Of a stretch of 64,000 nucleotides of DNA, positions 8,954 through 18,423 are shown piece after piece (within the stretch, counting starts at the first letter, position 1; the number at the start of each line of letters is the position of its first letter). The position numbers were made by a program, and so were the translations under genes. The stretch lies in contig CAWENQ010000005.1 in NCBI GenBank assembly GCA_963810485.1, forward strand, positions 762,484 through 826,483, in the 5' to 3' direction. A model generated the notes under the pieces. The model saw nothing but the letters and a program-made list of their open reading frames with translations. It ran no database searches and had not been told where the DNA came from. Origin of the DNA: DATKFM01 sp963810485 (GTDB lineage: Bacteria; Pseudomonadota; Alphaproteobacteria; Dongiales; Dongiaceae).

Positions 8954-10018
8954 GTGATTGGGGGCGTTTTGCCGGTCGATTCAAAGTCTTTGCTCCTGCG
9001 GGTCGACGGCCATGCGGGAATCGGCGGCGGCCATGTCATGCGGTGCCTGGCGCTGGCTCAGGCCTGGCAAGATGCCGGCGGGCGGGCGGCATTTGCCAGT
9101 GCCGGATTGGCGCCGTCATTGCGCGCACGGATCATGCAGGAAGGCTTTGCCTGCACGGCGATTTCCGCGGAGTCCGGCGGTACGGAGGATGCGGCGTCGA
9201 CGGCGGCCATAGCGAAAGAGATCTCGGCACGAACGGTCGTAATTGATGGCTATCATTTCGGCCCAGGCTTTCGCGCGCCCCTGCATGGGGACGGCGTCCT
9301 CACGATGGCGATCGACGACAATGGCGAGGCAAGCCCTTGCGCCGATCACCTGATCCTGAACCAGAACATTCATGCGGCACCGGCACTCTATCCCGATGCT
9401 GGAAGCCGCACGAAGCTGTTGCTCGGCACGCGCTATGCGCTGCTGCGCCGCGAATTCCGGCGCAGCATCCGCCGCAATATCAGGCGTGACGGTGCCGTGC
9501 GCACCATCCTGGTGACGCTGGGTGCGGTGGACCGCGACAACGTCACCGGCAGCGTGATCGAAGCCTTGCGCGGCCTGGATTTGCGGGACGCTGCCGTCGA
9601 GATCGTCGCCGGCGGCGCCAATCCCCATGGCGCGGCCATCAGGGAGGCCTGCATTGCTGTGCCAGGCGCCCGGGTCGTCGCCGATCCCGGCGCGGGAATG
9701 GCCGAGCTGATCGCCGGCGCGGACCTGGCCATCACCGCCGGCGGCACGACCATGTGGGAACTATCGGCCATGGGTGTGCCGTTCATTGCCGTGGTGGTCG
9801 CCGAAAACCAGCGGCTTTCGACATTGGCGATGACGGCTCTGGGGTTCCCCTGCGTCACGGCGGAAAACGTCATCGGTAAGCTGCCGGAGAAGCTGCGGAC
9901 GCTTATCGGCGATGCGGCGCGGCGCCAACAGCTGGCAGCCGCCGGCCAGCGGCTGGTGGACGGCGAGGGCGCGCCGCGGGTCTGCGCGGTAATATCGAAG
10001 CTGGCGCTCGCAACCTAA
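8954..10018 (+). CDS. pseG: UDP-2,4-diacetamido-2,4,6-trideoxy-beta-L-altropyranose hydrolase
   Basis: About 354 residues from GTG 8954; TTG starts at 8915 and 8978 are also possible. The N-terminal glycosyltransferase-B-like half begins LLLRVDGHAGIGGGHVMRCL, with the glycine loop and catalytic His expected of PseG. The C-terminal half carries ADLAITAGGTTMWELSAMGV. It removes UDP to release the free 2,4-diacetamido sugar in pseudaminic acid synthesis. It is divergent from the PseH-like gene and convergent with pseF. Confidence 0.88.
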   Translation: MIGGVLPVDSKSLLLRVDGHAGIGGGHVMRCLALAQAWQDAGGRAAFASAGLAPSLRARIMQEGFACTAISAESGGTEDAASTAAIAKEISARTVVIDGYHFGPGFRAPLHGDGVLTMAIDDNGEASPCADHLILNQNIHAAPALYPDAGSRTKLLLGTRYALLRREFRRSIRRNIRRDGAVRTILVTLGAVDRDNVTGSVIEALRGLDLRDAAVEIVAGGANPHGAAIREACIAVPGARVVADPGAGMAELIAGADLAITAGGTTMWELSAMGVPFIAVVVAENQRLSTLAMTALGFPCVTAENVIGKLPEKLRTLIGDAARRQQLAAAGQRLVDGEGAPRVCAVISKLALAT

Positions 10019-10028
10019 CGCAATTTCG

Positions 10029-10733
10029 TCAGGCCCGGCCGCGATGCTGGTGGCCGAGATAGAGCGTTTCCGCCATTTCCCAGTCTTCCGCCGTGTCGAT
10101 ATCGACCACGCGATGGCGCGGCAGGACATAGGGCACAGTCGGCCGGTTCTTCAGATCGGCGCCGGGCACGAAGTCGCTGATCGGGTGGATCGCGAGCATG
10201 CCGAAGTCGTAGTAGCCGTGCTGCAGGTCCTGGGAGCGGATAAAGTGGCTCGCCTGATTGTCGGCGATCAGCAGGCCATCCGGCGCAATGCGGAACGCCC
10301 ATTCCACCGGGGCCGGATAGGACGTGACGCCGAGCACCAGCTTCTTCCCCTCATGCCGCTCGAAGATCTTGGCGGCGGCGATGAGATCTTCTGGTTCCAG
10401 CAGCGGCGCGCAGGCGGAGATCAGGCAGGCGCCGCGGAACTTCCGGCCGCGCCTGGCATACTCGTTCACGACGTAGTCGAGCACCGGCACCACCCCGACA
10501 TGATCGTCGGCCAGGGCGGCCGGGCGCAGGAAATCGGGCTCATAGCCCAACTGCGCCGCCGTGTTGCGGATGGCGTCGTCGTCGGTCGAGACATGGATGA
10601 CGGCGAACAATCCGGATTGCCGCGCCACCTCCAGCGGATAGGCGATCATCGGCCGGCCGCAGAACGGCCGGATGTTCTTATGCTGGATCCGCTTGGAACC
10701 GCCGCGCGCGGGAATGATGGCGATGAGCGACAT
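10029..10733 (-). CDS. pseF: Pseudaminic acid cytidylyltransferase
   Basis: 234 residues, normal length. The CTP-binding motif is IIPARGGSKRIQHKNIRPF at the N-terminus, followed by VSTDDDAI and VDIDTAEDWEMAE near the C-terminus, as in CMP-sugar synthetases of the NeuA/PseF type. It makes CMP-pseudaminic acid, the donor for glycosyl transfer. It lies about 40 bases downstream of pseI on the same strand. Confidence 0.9.
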   Translation of the reverse strand: MSLIAIIPARGGSKRIQHKNIRPFCGRPMIAYPLEVARQSGLFAVIHVSTDDDAIRNTAAQLGYEPDFLRPAALADDHVGVVPVLDYVVNEYARRGRKFRGACLISACAPLLEPEDLIAAAKIFERHEGKKLVLGVTSYPAPVEWAFRIAPDGLLIADNQASHFIRSQDLQHGYYDFGMLAIHPISDFVPGADLKNRPTVPYVLPRHRVVDIDTAEDWEMAETLYLGHQHRGRA

Positions 10734-10775
10734 GGGAAAATCTGGTCCGGATCGAATGAGGTGGTGGGCGGATAC

Positions 10776-11885
10776 TTACTTCGGCGCTTCCAGGACATCG
10801 TCCCAGGACAGCGGCGAGTCCGCCTGCATGGCGCGGGTGACGGAGCGGCCCAGCAGCAGCGGCAGGAACTGGGGATCGATGCCGATGCCCGGACGCAATA
10901 CCTTGATGTTCTGAGGAGTCAGCTTGTCGCCGGCGCGCAGCGCGCGGGTGACGAAGATGCTGCGCCGGCCGAGACGTACCAGCGGTTCCTCTTCGGTGGC
11001 GCGGGATTTGCGTGGGCTGCCGATGGCCTGCTCAGCGCCGCGCATCAGCTCCACCATCGATTTCAGCTCTGCAGGTTCCACGGCGAATGAATGATCGGGT
11101 CCCGTGCCTTTCTTGCGATCAAGAGAAAAATGCTTCTCAAGCGCTGCGGCGCCAAGCGCGGCGGCGGCCGTCGGTACTGCCAGCCCCATCGTATGGTCGG
11201 AATAACCCACGGGCGCACCAAAAGCGCGGCGGATGGTGTCCATAGCCGCGAGGTTGGCGCTGGCGGCGTTGAGCGGATAGCTGGAGCCGCAATGCAGCAG
11301 CGCCACCTTGGTGCCGCCGCCTGCGGTAACAGCTTCCAGCGCACGCTCGATATCGCCAAGCCCGGCCATGCCCGTGGAGATAATCAACGGCAGACCCGTG
11401 TTGGCCGCATGCCTGATCAGCGGCAGATGCACCAGCTCGAAGCTGGCGATCTTGATCGCTGGCACGCCGACCTTCATCAGCCGGTCCACATCGCGCTCGG
11501 AAAACGCGCTGGAGAAGAACGCGATCTTCCGCTCTTTCGCTCGCGCGGCGATGGGCTCGTGGAATTCGTCCGGCAGTGCGCAGTTGCGGTAGAGTTCCTG
11601 CAGCGTCTTGCCCCATTTATGCAAGTTCTCCGGCAGCGCCGTGGCCGATGAGCTGTAGTTGGAGCCGATTTCCTCGGCGACGAAGGTCTGGAACTTCACG
11701 GAGTCGCAGCCGGCGTCCGCGGCGGCGTCCACCAAGGCCAGGGCCTTGTCGAGCTGCTTGTCGTGGTTCGAGCCCGCCTCGGCGATGACATAGCAGGGGG
11801 CGCCGCCGCCAATCTTGCGGCCGGCGATCTCGAAGCTGTCGGCAAAACCCGGCAGGCGCGGGCTGTGGAAGGAAGGCGTGGTCAT
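10776..11885 (-). CDS. pseI: Pseudaminic acid synthase
   Basis: 369 residues. The NeuB-type barrel includes CYVIAEAGSNHDKQLDKAL, SVKFQTF, FFSSAFSERDVD and SDHTMGLAVP. The C-terminal antifreeze-like SAF domain spans about 300-369 (RSIFVTRALRAGDKLT). It condenses the altrose-type sugar with phosphoenolpyruvate. Start ATG at 11885. pseB and pseC, which act earlier, are not in the window. Confidence 0.9.
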   Translation of the reverse strand: MTTPSFHSPRLPGFADSFEIAGRKIGGGAPCYVIAEAGSNHDKQLDKALALVDAAADAGCDSVKFQTFVAEEIGSNYSSSATALPENLHKWGKTLQELYRNCALPDEFHEPIAARAKERKIAFFSSAFSERDVDRLMKVGVPAIKIASFELVHLPLIRHAANTGLPLIISTGMAGLGDIERALEAVTAGGGTKVALLHCGSSYPLNAASANLAAMDTIRRAFGAPVGYSDHTMGLAVPTAAAALGAAALEKHFSLDRKKGTGPDHSFAVEPAELKSMVELMRGAEQAIGSPRKSRATEEEPLVRLGRRSIFVTRALRAGDKLTPQNIKVLRPGIGIDPQFLPLLLGRSVTRAMQADSPLSWDDVLEAPK

Positions 11886-11899
11886 CGGCGGTTTGTCAC

Positions 11900-13345
11900 C
11901 TAATGGGCGGCGCGGGCGGCTTCGGTATAGCGCGGATGGGCGCGGAGCCAGAGCGGCGGTGCGCCGCTGCGGTCGTCGATGCGGTTCTCGCTCGCTGCCG
12001 CGATGTGGAACAGGCGGTCGCCCATCTGGGTGATGGCGAAGTTCTGCTCGCGGTGGAGCTGCGTCTGCAGCCGCTGCAGCTTTTCCAGCAGCTGCTCCGG
12101 CGCCACGCGGGGCATCAGCGCGTCCTTGTGATGCTTCAGCCACATCCAGCGCTGGAAGCCGGCCGCGGGCTCCCAAGGCCTGGCGCCCGCCGAAGCGGCC
12201 AGAATGGCGAGGCGGCGCACGATCAGCTCAGCGGACAGGGCGCCGCGATAGGCGGCAAAGGCATTGGCGAACCGGTCCCGCAATGCCTGCGGATACTCGA
12301 AGGCGCCCGGCGGCTGGCCGACGATGCGCGCCACCTCGGTGACCAGCTCCTCCACGTCATGGGCGAGGAAGTTGATGCTCGAGGAAAGGTAGATGTCGTA
12401 GAGCGGCGTCTCCGTCGGCTTGAAGCAGATCGCCGGCTTGTCCAGCGCGAAGGCCTCGACTCCCGTCGTGCAATAGGGATGGATCAGCACGTCCGACGCC
12501 AGGATCCAGGGAATCGCCGCACCGCGCCGCTCCAGCGCCACCCGCGGCAGGTCGCCGATGATCTTGCGCCAGGTGTCCAGCACCTCGTTGGGATGGGGGC
12601 GCACGACAATGCGATGGCCGGGGAAGGCGTCATGCAAGCGGCGCAGCAGGCCGCCGATCTCCTCCATCAACAACGCTTCGACGCGCCGGCTCTCATTGAT
12701 CAGGTGGGCATCGTCGGGCTTGTTCAGGTCCAGCTTGCCGCCGCGCACCAGCGCCCGGACCACCGCCTCCGGCGGGCCCTTGGCGGAATTCGTCAGGCCG
12801 AAATTCGTGTTGATGAGGATGAACGGCCCGAACTCCTTGCGGATGGCGGCCGCCTCGCCGGCATGGGCGGCGCGGAACTCCGGCCGCAGCAGGTCCCAGC
12901 GCGGGTTGCCGACGATCTCCAGCTTTGCCGCCTGCTGCGGGTATTTCTCCGCCAGCGCGTCGCGGTGATCCTCGCCGAGGGCGAAGATCACGTCGCTCTG
13001 CGCCAGCGCATCGGCCGATACCCAGCGCAAGCCGCCGGTGCGCGGGTCGATGCCCGGCGCTTCCTCGTCGATGGCGGCGGTGCGGTAGCCATGGGCATGG
13101 GCCTCGCGCATCGCCAGGGCGTCGCGATTGGTCAGGGTCTTGAACAGCAGGACGCCCGGCGGCATCTGCGGGATGTTCTTCTGCAACAGCCACTTCTGGC
13201 CAAGCACCACCTCCATGCCCGCTTCGCAGGCCACCGCCGCCAGGAGCAGCCGGGACTCCAGCTCGCGCACGGAAACCTCGACCGGCAGATAGAGAATTCC
13301 GGCGGACGGGCGGGGGTTGATTGGCGGGCGGATGCTATCGTTCAT
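11900..13345 (-). CDS. Surface carbohydrate biosynthesis protein (glycosyltransferase-like)
   Basis: 481 residues. The N-terminus (ILYLPVEVSVRELESRLLLA) and the middle (VGNPRWDLLRPEF, RIVVRPHPNE, ASDVLIHPYCTTGVEAFALD, KPAICFKPTETP) match a family annotated as surface carbohydrate biosynthesis proteins, with a GT-B-like C-terminal half. It is adjacent to and in the same direction as pseI and pseF. It could be the transferase that uses CMP-pseudaminic acid; this role is inferred from position. The start of 13345 is the first ATG after stops. Confidence 0.75.
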   Translation of the reverse strand: MNDSIRPPINPRPSAGILYLPVEVSVRELESRLLLAAVACEAGMEVVLGQKWLLQKNIPQMPPGVLLFKTLTNRDALAMREAHAHGYRTAAIDEEAPGIDPRTGGLRWVSADALAQSDVIFALGEDHRDALAEKYPQQAAKLEIVGNPRWDLLRPEFRAAHAGEAAAIRKEFGPFILINTNFGLTNSAKGPPEAVVRALVRGGKLDLNKPDDAHLINESRRVEALLMEEIGGLLRRLHDAFPGHRIVVRPHPNEVLDTWRKIIGDLPRVALERRGAAIPWILASDVLIHPYCTTGVEAFALDKPAICFKPTETPLYDIYLSSSINFLAHDVEELVTEVARIVGQPPGAFEYPQALRDRFANAFAAYRGALSAELIVRRLAILAASAGARPWEPAAGFQRWMWLKHHKDALMPRVAPEQLLEKLQRLQTQLHREQNFAITQMGDRLFHIAAASENRIDDRSGAPPLWLRAHPRYTEAARAAH

Positions 13346-13455
13346 GTCGCGGTCAATGTCGATGCGGCAGCAGCATTTACGTCAGGAATCACGGGTCGGC
13401 GGCAGCGGCCTTCGATGCGGTAACATGCTGAAGATGGTGGGGCAACCGGCCGCTG

Positions 13456-14007
13456 TCATCGGGCAGGGATGGTCTCGAAGACCCATAAACCGACAGGCCC
13501 CAGCTCGGGATCGGCTGGCTTGTCCCCGGCTCGCCGGAAGCCCGCTTTCTCGAAGGCCTGTATCGATCCCCTGTTGGCGGCGATGATTCCGGCTTCGAGG
13601 CGGCTCAGGCCCAATTCGCCTGTGGCGTAGCGGGAGACAGCCGCGAGGGCGGCGCTCCCCAGCCCCTGGCCCCAGATGCGCCGGTCGAACAGTGCGATGC
13701 CGACGGTGGCGGTTCCGCGGCCGGTTTCCACGTCATGGAGCCGCACCGTGCCGCGCAGGATCTCGCCGACATAGAGCCCGAACAGGATGGCCTGGGCATC
13801 GGCCGCGTTGGCGGCGACGTAGGCGCGCACGCCCTCCAGCGTCTGCCGCTGCTTACGCGGCGCCTCCATGTAGCGGTGCACCTCCGGATCGTTCAGGCCG
13901 TCCACATAGGCCGTGGTGACGTCCGCGGCCTGCAGCGGACGGAGATGGGCGCCGTCGCGGATATCGAGGCGCAAAGCGGGCTTGAGGTCGAGCAGCGCGC
14001 GGGTCAT
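13456..14007 (-). CDS. GNAT acetyltransferase, RimJ/RimL type
   Basis: 183 residues. The segments HLRPLQAADVTTAYVDGLND, EVHRYME, RIWGQGLGSAALAAV and GSIQAFEKAGFRRAG follow the RimJ/RimL pattern. It begins about 50 bases from the tRNA-Pro gene. It could acetylate a protein N-terminus or a small metabolite; nothing in the sequence fixes the substrate. It is a distinct family from the PseH-like protein at 8.3 kb. Confidence 0.8.
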   Translation of the reverse strand: MTRALLDLKPALRLDIRDGAHLRPLQAADVTTAYVDGLNDPEVHRYMEAPRKQRQTLEGVRAYVAANAADAQAILFGLYVGEILRGTVRLHDVETGRGTATVGIALFDRRIWGQGLGSAALAAVSRYATGELGLSRLEAGIIAANRGSIQAFEKAGFRRAGDKPADPELGPVGLWVFETIPAR

Positions 14008-14059
14008 CGGCGGCTTTGCGGTCCGTGGCTGTCGCGGAAAGGGGCGGCTGACAGGGCAA

Positions 14060-14136
14060 TGGTCGGGAGGACTGGATTCGAACCAGCGGCCTCCTGCTCC
14101 CGAAGCAGGCGCTCTACCAGGCTGAGCTACCCCCCG
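14060..14136 (-). tRNA. tRNA-Pro (anticodon CGG)
   Basis: The complement folds as a complete cloverleaf: a 7-bp acceptor of CGGGGGG with CCTCCCG (one G-T pair), the D arm AGCTCAGCCTGGTAGAGC, the anticodon arm CCTGC-TTCGGGA-GCAGG and the T arm CTGGTTCGAATCCAG. The loop gives anticodon CGG, proline. The terminal CCA is encoded (14062-14060). Confidence 0.97.
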
Positions 14137-14505
14137 CCCGAACCGATTGCCGGCGGCATCCGCCGCCGTGACGAAGCTTCAAGTCTTTGACCTAACTCGG
14201 GAAAATCGCCCCGTGGCACAGCCACGGACCGATCGTTCGGCCAAGGTCGCTCCGGCAGGCGGGCCTTATACTGCCATCGCCCCCGGGCTGCAAGGTTGCC
14301 GCCGCCGGCCCGGGCTCGCGCGGCAGTCGTGTTTTCCTCACGCCATCGTGTTTCCGGCGCCATCCGCTGCGGACGCAAGCGTGATCGCAATCACTGTTTC
14401 TGTCGCCGGATGGGGGCAGTTTCCGGCCCCTGGGCTGTTCCAGGTCTCGCAGAGTGGATATCATCTGTGGCGTCAGCTCCTCAAAGCCTCGAAGAACCAC
14501 TGATC
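14137..14505. other. 369-base gap, no gene recognised
   Basis: The gap lies between tRNA-Pro and the cyclase gene. The cyclase frame stays open back to 14296, but that extension shows no family similarity. I see no tRNA, hairpin terminator or clear promoter. It presumably carries the promoters of the divergent tRNA and cyclase genes. Confidence 0.5.
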
Positions 14506-16236
14506 ATGCAGCGCAAGCTAGCCGCCATTCTCGCCGCCGATGTAGTCGGCTACAGCCGCCTGATGTCCGAGGACGAGGCGGGGACGCTGTCGGCATTGCG
14601 CGCTCGCCGCAAGGAAGTGCTCGAGCCCGCCGTTGCCCAGCGCTATGGCCGCATCTTCAAGGTCATGGGCGATTGCGTGTTTGTCGAGTTCGCCAGCGCG
14701 GTGAATGCGGTGGAATGCGCCATCAACCTGCAGAAGGGCATGGCCGACCGCAATGCGAGCGACGCCGGCGGCCACGCGCTGCATCTCAGGGTCGGCATCA
14801 ATCTCGGCGACGTGGTCATCGATGGCGGCGATCTCTATGGCGACGGCGTCAATCTGGCGACGCGGCTGCAGGAGATGGCCGATCCCGGCGGCATCTGCGT
14901 TTCGGCGAAGGTCTATGCCGAAGTCGGCCGCAAGCTGGAGCTGTCGTTCGAGGATATGGGCGAGCGGCCGGTAAAGAACATCGCCGAGCCGGTACGGGTC
15001 TACCGAATCGGCGCAGTGGCGCCCGTGAACCGCACGCCGACGTCTGCGCTGCCGCTGCCCAACAAGCCGTCCATCGTCGTGCTGCCGTTTCTGAACATGA
15101 GCGGCACCCCGGACCAGGAATTGTTTGCCGACGGGCTGACGGAGGACATCCTGACCGAGCTGTCGCGGTTCCGCGAATTGTTCGTCATCTCCCGCAACTC
15201 CTCCTTCAAGTACAAGGGCAAGGCCGTCAACGTGCAGCAGGTGGCGCGGGAGCTCGGCGTCCAGTATGTGCTGGAAGGCAGCGTGCGCCGCGCCGGCAAC
15301 CGCGTGCGCGTAACGGCGCAGCTCATCGACGGCGAAACCGACCGCCATATCTGGGCCGAGCGTTACGATCGCGATCTCGAGGATATCTTCGCCATCCAGG
15401 ACCAGGTGACGTCGGCCATCGTCGCCACGCTGCCCGGCCGCGTCGAAGCCGCCAACCGCGACCGCGCGTCCAAGAAGCCGACCGCCAGCATGGCCGCCTA
15501 CGAATGCGTGCTCGCCGGCAAGACGCTGCACCACCGCAGCACCAGGGCGGACAATGCCGAGGCGCAACGGCTGCTCAGCCGCGCGATCGAGTTGGATCCG
15601 AAATTCGGCCACGCCCATGCCTGGAGGGCCTGCGTGCTGGGCCAGGCCTGGACCTACAATTGGTGCGAGGACCGCGAGGCCGTATGGAGCCAGGTGGCGG
15701 CGGAATTGGACATAGCGCTGGCGCTGGACGAGAACGACAGCGACGTGCATCGCATCCTGGCAGCGCTCAATGTCGCGCGGGACGATCTAGATCGCGCCGG
15801 CTATCACGAGGACCGCGCGCTGGCGCTCAATCCCAACGACGATCTGATCGTGGTGCAGCAGGGCGAGATATTGACCTGGCTGGGCAAGCCGGAAGAAGGC
15901 ATCGACTGGATCAAGAAGGCGATGCGGCTCAATCCCTATCACCCGGAGCGTTACTGGAATCATCTCGGCCGCGCCTATTTCGTCGCCCGGCGCTATCGCG
16001 AAGCGATCGAGGCGTTTCAGCGCATCTCAGCACCGGATCATCTGGTCTTTGCGAACCTCGCCGCTTGTCATGCCATGATGGACGACAGCGTGGTGGCGAA
16101 GGAATGTGTGCAGGAAGTCCTGCGGCGCCAGCCTGAATTCGCTGTGGAAGCATTCCGCACGTCGCTGCACTACAGGAATGATGCAGACCTGGAGCATCAT
16201 CGCCAGGCCCTGCTGAAGGCCGGCCTGCCGCAATAG
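14506..16236 (+). CDS. Class III adenylate/guanylate cyclase with TPR region
   Basis: 576 residues from ATG 14506. Residues 1-165 are a class III cyclase homology domain: metal-site segments LAADVVGYSRLM and VMGDCVFVEF, and the Asn/Arg segment GVNLATRLQEMA. Residues ~190-300 resemble the TolB N-terminal-like domain found in this architecture (IVVLPFLNMS, FADGLTEDILTELS, YVLEGSVRR). Residues ~330-570 are TPR-like helices. It is predicted to make cyclic nucleotide in the cytoplasm with TPR-mediated control. No membrane segment is seen. Confidence 0.9.
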   Translation: MQRKLAAILAADVVGYSRLMSEDEAGTLSALRARRKEVLEPAVAQRYGRIFKVMGDCVFVEFASAVNAVECAINLQKGMADRNASDAGGHALHLRVGINLGDVVIDGGDLYGDGVNLATRLQEMADPGGICVSAKVYAEVGRKLELSFEDMGERPVKNIAEPVRVYRIGAVAPVNRTPTSALPLPNKPSIVVLPFLNMSGTPDQELFADGLTEDILTELSRFRELFVISRNSSFKYKGKAVNVQQVARELGVQYVLEGSVRRAGNRVRVTAQLIDGETDRHIWAERYDRDLEDIFAIQDQVTSAIVATLPGRVEAANRDRASKKPTASMAAYECVLAGKTLHHRSTRADNAEAQRLLSRAIELDPKFGHAHAWRACVLGQAWTYNWCEDREAVWSQVAAELDIALALDENDSDVHRILAALNVARDDLDRAGYHEDRALALNPNDDLIVVQQGEILTWLGKPEEGIDWIKKAMRLNPYHPERYWNHLGRAYFVARRYREAIEAFQRISAPDHLVFANLAACHAMMDDSVVAKECVQEVLRRQPEFAVEAFRTSLHYRNDADLEHHRQALLKAGLPQ

Positions 16237-16250
16237 CGGCTCAGTAGCGT

Positions 16251-17273
16251 CTAATGCGCCCGTTCAATGGCGAAATCGACTGCTTCCAATAGCGCCCGTT
16301 TCTCCGGACCATCGCGGAAGATGCCGAGTGCATCCCGGGCGATCGCGCCATAGTGGGCGGCCCGCGCCACGGCATCGCGCAACGTACCGTGGCGTTGCAT
16401 CAGGCTTAGGGCATGGCCCAGATCGCCGTCCTTCTGCTCGCGATCCTCGAGCGTGCGGCGCCAGAATGAGCGCTCCTCGGCGTCACCGCGGCGGAAGGCC
16501 AGGATGACCGGCAGCGTGATCTTGCCATCGCGGAAATCGTCGCCCACGGTCTTGCCCAATTCCGGCTGTGCCGCGGCATAGTCCAGCACGTCGTCGATGA
16601 GCTGGAAGGCGATGCCGAGATTGAGGCCATAACTGTCCAGCGCTTCTTCCTCGGCCTTTGGCCGGTCGGCGACCACGGCGCCGATGCGGCAGGCAGCGGC
16701 GAACAGCGCCGCGGTCTTCGAGCAGATCACGTCCAGATAGGCCTGCTCGCTGGTGGCGGTATCGTTGCTGGTCTGCAGTTGCAGCACTTCGCCCTCGGCG
16801 ATGATGGCGGAGGCGCCGGACAGGATCTCCAGCACCCGCAGCGAGCCGTCGGCGACCATGATCTGGAACGCCCGGCTGAACAGGAAATCGCCCACCAGCA
16901 CGCTGGATTTGTTGCCCCAGAGCGCATTGGCGGTCGCCAGCCCGCGGCGCAGGTCGCTCTCGTCCACGACATCGTCATGGAGCAGCGTCGCCGTATGAAT
17001 GAATTCCACGCAAGCGGCCAGCCCGATATGGCGGTCGCCGCGATAGTCGCAGAGCTTGGCCGCCGCCAGCGTCAGCAGCGGCCGCAGGCGCTTGCCGCCG
17101 GCGGCGATGATATGCCCGGCCAACTGCGGGATCAGCGCCACCGGGCTCTGCATGCTCTGGAGGATGCGCTCGTTAACCAGGCGCATCTCATCGCCGACCA
17201 GGGCGGCGAGCGCGTTCATCGAGGGCTTTCGCCCCTTGCCGCGCTCTTCGTCGAGATTCACGATGATGGCCAC
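16251..17273 (-). CDS. Polyprenyl (octaprenyl-type) diphosphate synthase
   Basis: 340 residues. The first Asp-rich motif is in LLHDDVVDESDLRRG and the second is FQLIDDVLDY. The GGKRLRPLL segment near residue 60 binds isopentenyl diphosphate. Such enzymes build the long side chain of ubiquinone. The gene is divergent from the DUF2007 / methyltransferase pair, with about 100 bases between starts. This ispB-like gene beside a TrmN6-like methyltransferase is a common alphaproteobacterial arrangement. Confidence 0.93.
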   Translation of the reverse strand: MAIIVNLDEERGKGRKPSMNALAALVGDEMRLVNERILQSMQSPVALIPQLAGHIIAAGGKRLRPLLTLAAAKLCDYRGDRHIGLAACVEFIHTATLLHDDVVDESDLRRGLATANALWGNKSSVLVGDFLFSRAFQIMVADGSLRVLEILSGASAIIAEGEVLQLQTSNDTATSEQAYLDVICSKTAALFAAACRIGAVVADRPKAEEEALDSYGLNLGIAFQLIDDVLDYAAAQPELGKTVGDDFRDGKITLPVILAFRRGDAEERSFWRRTLEDREQKDGDLGHALSLMQRHGTLRDAVARAAHYGAIARDALGIFRDGPEKRALLEAVDFAIERAH

Positions 17274-17376
17274 GGATGATCCCTGTGGTTGTGTCTGCTA
17301 AGAGCATAGGGTTGGACCGTTTCCGGTCAAGTGCGGCAGGTTGCCCTTGGCCGCATCAACTCATACATATTCGGCG

Positions 17377-17595
17377 ATGCGTAAATTGATGGAAACACAG
17401 GATCCTGCGCAATTGAGCTGGGTGGTCGCCCTGCTCACCGCCGAGGACATCGATTTTCAGGTGTTCGACAGCCATGTCAGCAGCCTGTTCGGCAGCGGCG
17501 TGATGATGATTCCCCGCCGCGTCATGGTGGCCGAGGCGGACTTCGCTCGCGCCAAGCGGCTGCTGGATGACGCCATCGAGGCCGGTCCCGCATGA
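17377..17595 (+). CDS. DUF2007 domain protein
   Basis: 72 residues from ATG 17377. The N-terminus MRKLMETQDPAQLSWVVALL and the following GIVF-type segment (DIDFQVFDSHVSSLFG) match the small DUF2007 family, often called putative signal-transducing proteins. The end ARAKRLLDD is typical. Its last four bases overlap the ATG of the methyltransferase gene, so the two are probably translationally coupled. An upstream TTG at 17341 is less likely. Confidence 0.82.
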   Translation: MRKLMETQDPAQLSWVVALLTAEDIDFQVFDSHVSSLFGSGVMMIPRRVMVAEADFARAKRLLDDAIEAGPA

Positions 17596-18335
17596 ACGAT
17601 CTCGCGATCACCGAGGACAAGCTGCTGGGCGGCCGCGTCCTGCTGCGGCAGCCGGCGGATGGTTACCGTGTGGCGATCGATCCGATTTTCCTGGCGGCGG
17701 CGGTGCCGGCGGCGCCGGGCGAGCTGGTGCTGGATGTGGGTGCGGGCGTCGGCGCGGCCGCGCTCTGTCTCGCCTGGCGGGAGCCGAACTGCCTGATCCG
17801 CGGCATCGAGATCCAGCATGCGCTGGTGCGGCTGGCCGGCGAGAACGCGGCGCTGAACGGCAATGCGGCGCGGATGGAGTTCATGGTCGGCGATATCCTG
17901 CGGCCGCCACCGCGCATGGCGCCCGGCACCTTCCATCACGTGATGGCGAATCCGCCCTATCAGGCGGCGGAGTCGGGCACGCGCTCGGACAATCACGGCC
18001 GCGATCGGGCGAATGTGGAGGGCGAAGCGGCGCTGGCGGATTGGGTGCGCTATTGCCTCAATATGGCGCGGTCGAAAGGCTCGGTGACCTTCATCCATCG
18101 CGCCGACCGCCTGGACTCGCTGCTGGCGGAACTGCGCCAGCGGGCCGGCGACATCGCGGTCTTTCCGCTCTGGCCCGGCGGGAGCCGGCCGGCGAGCCGG
18201 GTGATCGTGCGGGCGCGCAAGGACGTGGCGACGCCGACCAAGCTGTCATCAGGGATGATTCTGCACGAGCCCGACGGCCGCTACAGCGCCGCCGCTGAAG
18301 CCGTGCTGCGCGACGGCGTTGCGCTGGCGCTGTAA
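17592..18335 (+). CDS. TrmN6-like tRNA1(Val) adenine-N6 methyltransferase
   Basis: 247 residues. The N-terminus (GGRVLLRQPADGYRVAIDPI) is characteristic of the TrmN6/YfiC group. The SAM-binding loop is VLDVGAGVGAAAL, and the N6-adenine methyltransferase catalytic motif is ANPPYQ. Predicted to methylate A37 of tRNA-Val. It overlaps the DUF2007 gene by 4 bases. Confidence 0.87.
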   Translation: MNDLAITEDKLLGGRVLLRQPADGYRVAIDPIFLAAAVPAAPGELVLDVGAGVGAAALCLAWREPNCLIRGIEIQHALVRLAGENAALNGNAARMEFMVGDILRPPPRMAPGTFHHVMANPPYQAAESGTRSDNHGRDRANVEGEAALADWVRYCLNMARSKGSVTFIHRADRLDSLLAELRQRAGDIAVFPLWPGGSRPASRVIVRARKDVATPTKLSSGMILHEPDGRYSAAAEAVLRDGVALAL

Positions 18336-18423
18336 AATGATCCGCCGCGTTAGGCTCAGACGGCGGTTTGCGTATGACATCGCTCCCTTGACCTGACCCG
18401 CACCCCGTCGCCATATCGCCCCT

